A stretch of DNA of 6,547 nt, taken from NCBI GenBank assembly GCA_947087145.1, contig CAMUBM010000044.1, positions 1 through 6,547 on the forward strand. Reading direction: 5' to 3'. The stretch comes from an uncultured Mycoplasmatota bacterium. GTDB lineage: Bacteria; Bacillota_I; Bacilli_A; RF39; UBA660. Shown here in pieces: positions 5,407 through 6,547 of this stretch. The position numbers and the translations under genes are program-made. Below the pieces are notes generated by a model that searched no databases, was not told the DNA's origin, and worked only from the letters and a program-made list of their open reading frames with translations. The number at the start of each line of letters is the position of its first letter. The first letter of the stretch is position 1.

Positions 5407-6547
5407 ATGAGAAAGCAATTTTTAAAAATGGATTTGCCTCTTTTATTTATGATGGTTTTATATTCTATTTTAGGTTTGGTGATTATTCTTAGTGCTTCCT
5501 CTGTTGCTGCGGTGCTTCGTTTTCATGTGTCTTCTTATTACTTTTTTATTCGGCAATTTTTATTTGTTGTGTCTTCTTTTTTGGTAGGGTTTACGATTGT
5601 TCTTCGTATTCCTACTTCTAAATATAAATATTTGGTTCCATTTATGCTTGTTGGCGTAGTTGCTGCTTTGGTAGGACTTTTCTTTTATGGAATGATTTCT
5701 AATAATGCGCAAAGTTGGTATGATTTAGGTTTTTTTAATTTACAACCAGCAGAGTTTACCAAATCAGTCCTTATTTTGTATATGGCTGTTTTTTATAGTC
5801 GAAGTTTAAAAAAGAACAAAAGTTTGTACTATAATTTAATTCCTCTTGCAATTGCAGGGATTATATTTGTTCTTGTTGCCATGCAGCCAGATTTGGGCGG
5901 GGCCTTGATTATTGCTGGTATTGCGGTTTTACTATTTTTGGCAATTCCTCTTGGGAAAAAAAATCAGTTATTACTTTTTAAGGTGTGTGGAATTGGTGCT
6001 GTTCTTTTAGGAGTTGCTGTTTTGTATGGTGGAGCAGAACTTTTAAGTTCTAAGCAGTTACAACGTTTGCAGTTTCAAAATCCGTGTTCAAGATATACAG
6101 AAGATACGGGATATCAAGTTTGCAATGGTTTTATTGCTATTCATAATGGAGGGCTTTTGGGAAGAGGGCTTGGAAATTCTACCCAAAAGTATTTGTATTT
6201 ACCCGAAGCCCATACGGACTTTGTTTTCCCTATTTTGGTGGAAGAGTTGGGGGCAATCGTAGGAATATTGGTTTTGTTTGGGTATTTGTTTATTTTGTAT
6301 CGAATTTTAAAAATAGGAAAAGAGGCAAGAGGAAATATTCGAAATATGCTGTTGTGTTATGGAACCTTTCTTTTGATCTTGCTTCATTTGTTAGTGAATT
6401 TGATGGGAGTTCTGGCTCTTATTCCACTTACAGGAGTGCCTTTGCCTTTTTTAAGCTATGGAGGAAGTTTTACTATTAATTTGATTTTGCTTTTGTTTGT
6501 GGTACAAAATGTGGCTATTGAAAATAAAAATTTAAAGATAAAAAGAG
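5407..6547 (+). CDS. ftsW: FtsW-type SEDS peptidoglycan glycosyltransferase (C-terminal end cut off)
   Basis: SEDS proteins polymerise lipid II into glycan strands; FtsW does so at the septum with a partner class B penicillin-binding protein. 380 codons are present and the family is about 370-420, so only the tail is missing. Seen: multiple hydrophobic spans consistent with the ten of the family; WYDLGFFNLQPAEFTK (106-121); QPDLGG in the place of the common QPDLGT; a long outer loop with GGLLGRGLGNSTQKYLYLPE and AHTDF (268-272), whose Asp271 aligns with the essential Asp of SEDS enzymes; and PLPFLSYGGS near the end. The loop holds two Cys, 227 and 239 (NPCSRY and QVCNG), possibly a disulfide. 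The HTDFVFP-EELG pattern favours FtsW over RodA; SpoVE, the sporulation paralogue, cannot be excluded. It stands alone in the window, divergent from the YjcZ-like gene with 135 bp between. Confidence 0.88.
   Translation, partial: MRKQFLKMDLPLLFMMVLYSILGLVIILSASSVAAVLRFHVSSYYFFIRQFLFVVSSFLVGFTIVLRIPTSKYKYLVPFMLVGVVAALVGLFFYGMISNNAQSWYDLGFFNLQPAEFTKSVLILYMAVFYSRSLKKNKSLYYNLIPLAIAGIIFVLVAMQPDLGGALIIAGIAVLLFLAIPLGKKNQLLLFKVCGIGAVLLGVAVLYGGAELLSSKQLQRLQFQNPCSRYTEDTGYQVCNGFIAIHNGGLLGRGLGNSTQKYLYLPEAHTDFVFPILVEELGAIVGILVLFGYLFILYRILKIGKEARGNIRNMLLCYGTFLLILLHLLVNLMGVLALIPLTGVPLPFLSYGGSFTINLILLLFVVQNVAIENKNLKIKR

Overview
The window is AT-rich, tightly packed bacterial DNA with Gram-positive style Shine-Dalgarno sites (AAAGGAGG, GGAGG). 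The rnc-smc pair, a type 2 peptide deformylase, a YjcZ-type tiny membrane protein and a lipoprotein metal-binding gene point to a low-GC member of the Bacillota. The short SMC (980 aa) and strong AT bias suggest a reduced lineage of Bacilli or Erysipelotrichia, or a relative of the Mollicutes, but this is inference. Genes translate cleanly under the standard bacterial code, with Trp as TGG. The five complete genes stop with TAG (3) or TAA (2); none uses TGA.

Left arm (1-531, minus strand): yidD, then one base later the start of a ZnuA-like lipoprotein that runs off the left edge. The pair looks translationally coupled. A 105-bp divergent spacer (532-636) separates yidD from rnc. It holds an 8-bp inverted repeat that spells the same -35/-10 promoter on both strands with 17-bp spacers, plus an extended -10 nearer rnc.

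Centre (637-4415, plus strand): rnc (RNase III) and smc (condensin ATPase), 15 bp apart, form an operon. The usual next gene, ftsY, is absent. Instead there is a 52-residue reading frame that appears to be broken by the loss of one base. A hairpin with A and T flanks (4426-4453) ends this operon and probably also the convergent def gene.

Right arm (4452-5271, minus strand): a YjcZ-like small membrane protein with its own terminator, then def (peptide deformylase). Divergent from them, on the plus strand from 5407, is an FtsW/SEDS glycosyltransferase cut by the right edge.

Most of the content is housekeeping: RNA processing (rnc), chromosome organisation (smc), N-terminal protein maturation (def), membrane protein insertion (yidD), septal peptidoglycan synthesis (ftsW) and metal uptake. 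I see no mobile element, CRISPR array, RNA gene or clearly new multi-gene system. The least ordinary items are the symmetric bidirectional promoter, the frameshifted small gene behind smc, the metal-binding protein lacking the usual histidine, and the short-armed SMC.
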